NCBI RefSeq assembly: GCF_014205795.1
Contig: NZ_JACHCN010000002.1
Location: forward strand, 62,001 to 126,000
Length of the DNA stretch: 64,000 nt
Direction of reading: 5' to 3'
DNA from: Rhodanobacter sp. MP7CTX1
GTDB lineage: Bacteria; Pseudomonadota; Gammaproteobacteria; Xanthomonadales; Rhodanobacteraceae
Positions 63,270 to 64,000 of the stretch are shown in pieces. How positions within the stretch are numbered: the stretch's first letter is position 1; the number at the start of each line of letters is the position of its first letter. A program made the position numbers and the translations under genes. The notes below the pieces were generated by a model, which saw only the letters and a program-made list of their open reading frames with translations, was not told the DNA's origin and did no database searches.

Positions 63270-64000
63270 TTACACCGGCAGTTTCCACACGGTCGGCTCG
63301 GGCCGGAACGGTCGTGGGCTGATGCCGAGCAAGCGCTGCAGTTCGCCGTTGTCGGCAACCAGATCGACATCCAGCCGGTTCAACGGGCCGCGCAGCCGCG
63401 GCAGCGCGTAACGGCCGAGCCGCAACAGCCAGGCCGGCAGGGGCAGCGGCAACGTAGCCTGTGGCAGGCTGCGGCGCACGCGCGCAAACATCTCGCCGGC
63501 CGGCAGGCGCTCGCCGCCGCCGATCGGCAGAATCCGTCCGGCAGCCGCCGAACATTCCAGCGCGGCCAGGACGGCCTGCGCAATATCGTCTGCATGCACG
63601 GGCTGGCGCAGGCCGTTGCCGGTCGGCAACGGAAATAGTCGCGTGCGCATCGCACGCCTGGCAATCGGCGTCAGGCTCTTGTCCAGCCCGGCACCGTAGA
63701 TCAAGGTCGGCCGCAGCACCGTCCACGCGCAACCATGACGGGCGCAGGCTGCTGCCAGCGCCGCCTCGCCATCGCGCAACTGGCGGGAGATTGCACGCTC
63801 GGCGGGCATGCTGGAATCGCGTTTGGTTTCAGCGCTCATCGAGCTGGTGGCAATGACCCGCGGCGCGTCGATCAACGCACTGCGCGCGAGCCAATCGGCA
63901 AACGCCAGCAATGGACCAAAGCTGATGATGGCCGACAATGCAGGCAGCTCGGGCATGGCATCGGGCAGTTCACCCAGCAGCCACTGCACGCCGGATTGTG
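63270..64000 (-). CDS. NAD-dependent epimerase/dehydratase-like protein, 5' end missing
   Basis: The frame runs off the window, so the N-terminal Rossmann nucleotide-binding part is not visible; about 242 residues are seen. Recognisable pieces: RVIATSSMSAETK, WTVLRPTLIYGAGLDKSL, and PVHADDIAQAVLAALEC with a C-terminal substrate lid, as in extended or atypical SDR proteins such as UDP-sugar epimerase relatives. At the expected YxxxK position the sequence reads RAISRQLRDGE, so the catalytic Tyr-Lys pair is missing. It may bind NAD(P) or a sugar nucleotide without classic catalysis. Substrate unknown. Confidence 0.82.
   Translation of the reverse strand, partial: QSGVQWLLGELPDAMPELPALSAIISFGPLLAFADWLARSALIDAPRVIATSSMSAETKRDSSMPAERAISRQLRDGEAALAAACARHGCAWTVLRPTLIYGAGLDKSLTPIARRAMRTRLFPLPTGNGLRQPVHADDIAQAVLAALECSAAAGRILPIGGGERLPAGEMFARVRRSLPQATLPLPLPAWLLRLGRYALPRLRGPLNRLDVDLVADNGELQRLLGISPRPFRPEPTVWKLPV

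Overview
The window reads as chromosomal core plus one sugar-utilisation locus of a GC-rich, flagellated gammaproteobacterium of the Xanthomonadales/Lysobacterales, most probably Rhodanobacteraceae (Dyella, Rhodanobacter, Frateuria or Luteibacter type). This placement is inferred from gene order (DUF2066-perM-hda divergent from purMN; kdsD-kdsC-lptCAB-rpoN-hpf-hprK-rapZ-EIIA-ptsH-ptsI), from the TonB receptor-centred starch locus, and from REP-like repeats. No species can be named from sequence reading alone. I see no rRNA, tRNA, prophage, insertion sequence or CRISPR array.

Layout. 1-3360: end of a flagellar/chemotaxis segment (flgA, a sigma-28 promoter, flgM, flgN) followed by an EAL-HDOD protein, facing a second HDOD protein (3567-4607). 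4801-21625: a maltodextrin/starch locus. A divergent control region (7490-7950) drives aglA plus a lipoprotein esterase leftward and a 990-residue TonB-dependent receptor rightward. After a terminator comes a tight operon of GH13, GH31, a six-hairpin glycosidase and an SLC45-type sugar transporter, then a convergent LacI regulator and a GLUT-type sugar porter. An identical 15-nt near-palindrome lies upstream of aglA, the receptor and the porter, and is the likely operator of the LacI protein.

21655-39065: housekeeping genes: a Kef-type antiporter, recQ, an alkyltransferase-like protein, a Pit phosphate transporter with its DUF47 partner, a CorC/HlyC membrane protein, trmJ, suhB, hda, perM, DUF2066, purM, purN, DUF3108, murA and ibaG. 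39281-42932: Kdo and LPS-transport genes kdsD, kdsC, lptC, lptA and lptB, with lptA starting 107 nt inside lptC. 43148-49786: rpoN, hpf, hprK, rapZ, a mannose-type EIIA, HPr and EI. This is a regulatory phosphotransferase chain without any sugar permease in view and without ptsN at its usual place.

50058-64000: a secreted duplicated protein, a LysR/YeiH pair, a small membrane protein, creD-tsaB, a short signal peptidase I, small enzymes (DUF4440, VOC), a DinG/YoaA-type helicase, a MAPEG protein, a TPR-like lipoprotein, the bifunctional PBP1b, and a truncated NAD-binding epimerase-like protein.

How it fits together: the receptor would import maltodextrins across the outer membrane, the exported glycosidases trim them, the SLC45 and GLUT-type carriers move the products inward, and cytoplasmic AglA finishes hydrolysis under LacI control. 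Intergenic spaces carry at least four unrelated inverted-repeat families, a sign of active REP-type colonisation of a mostly conserved backbone.
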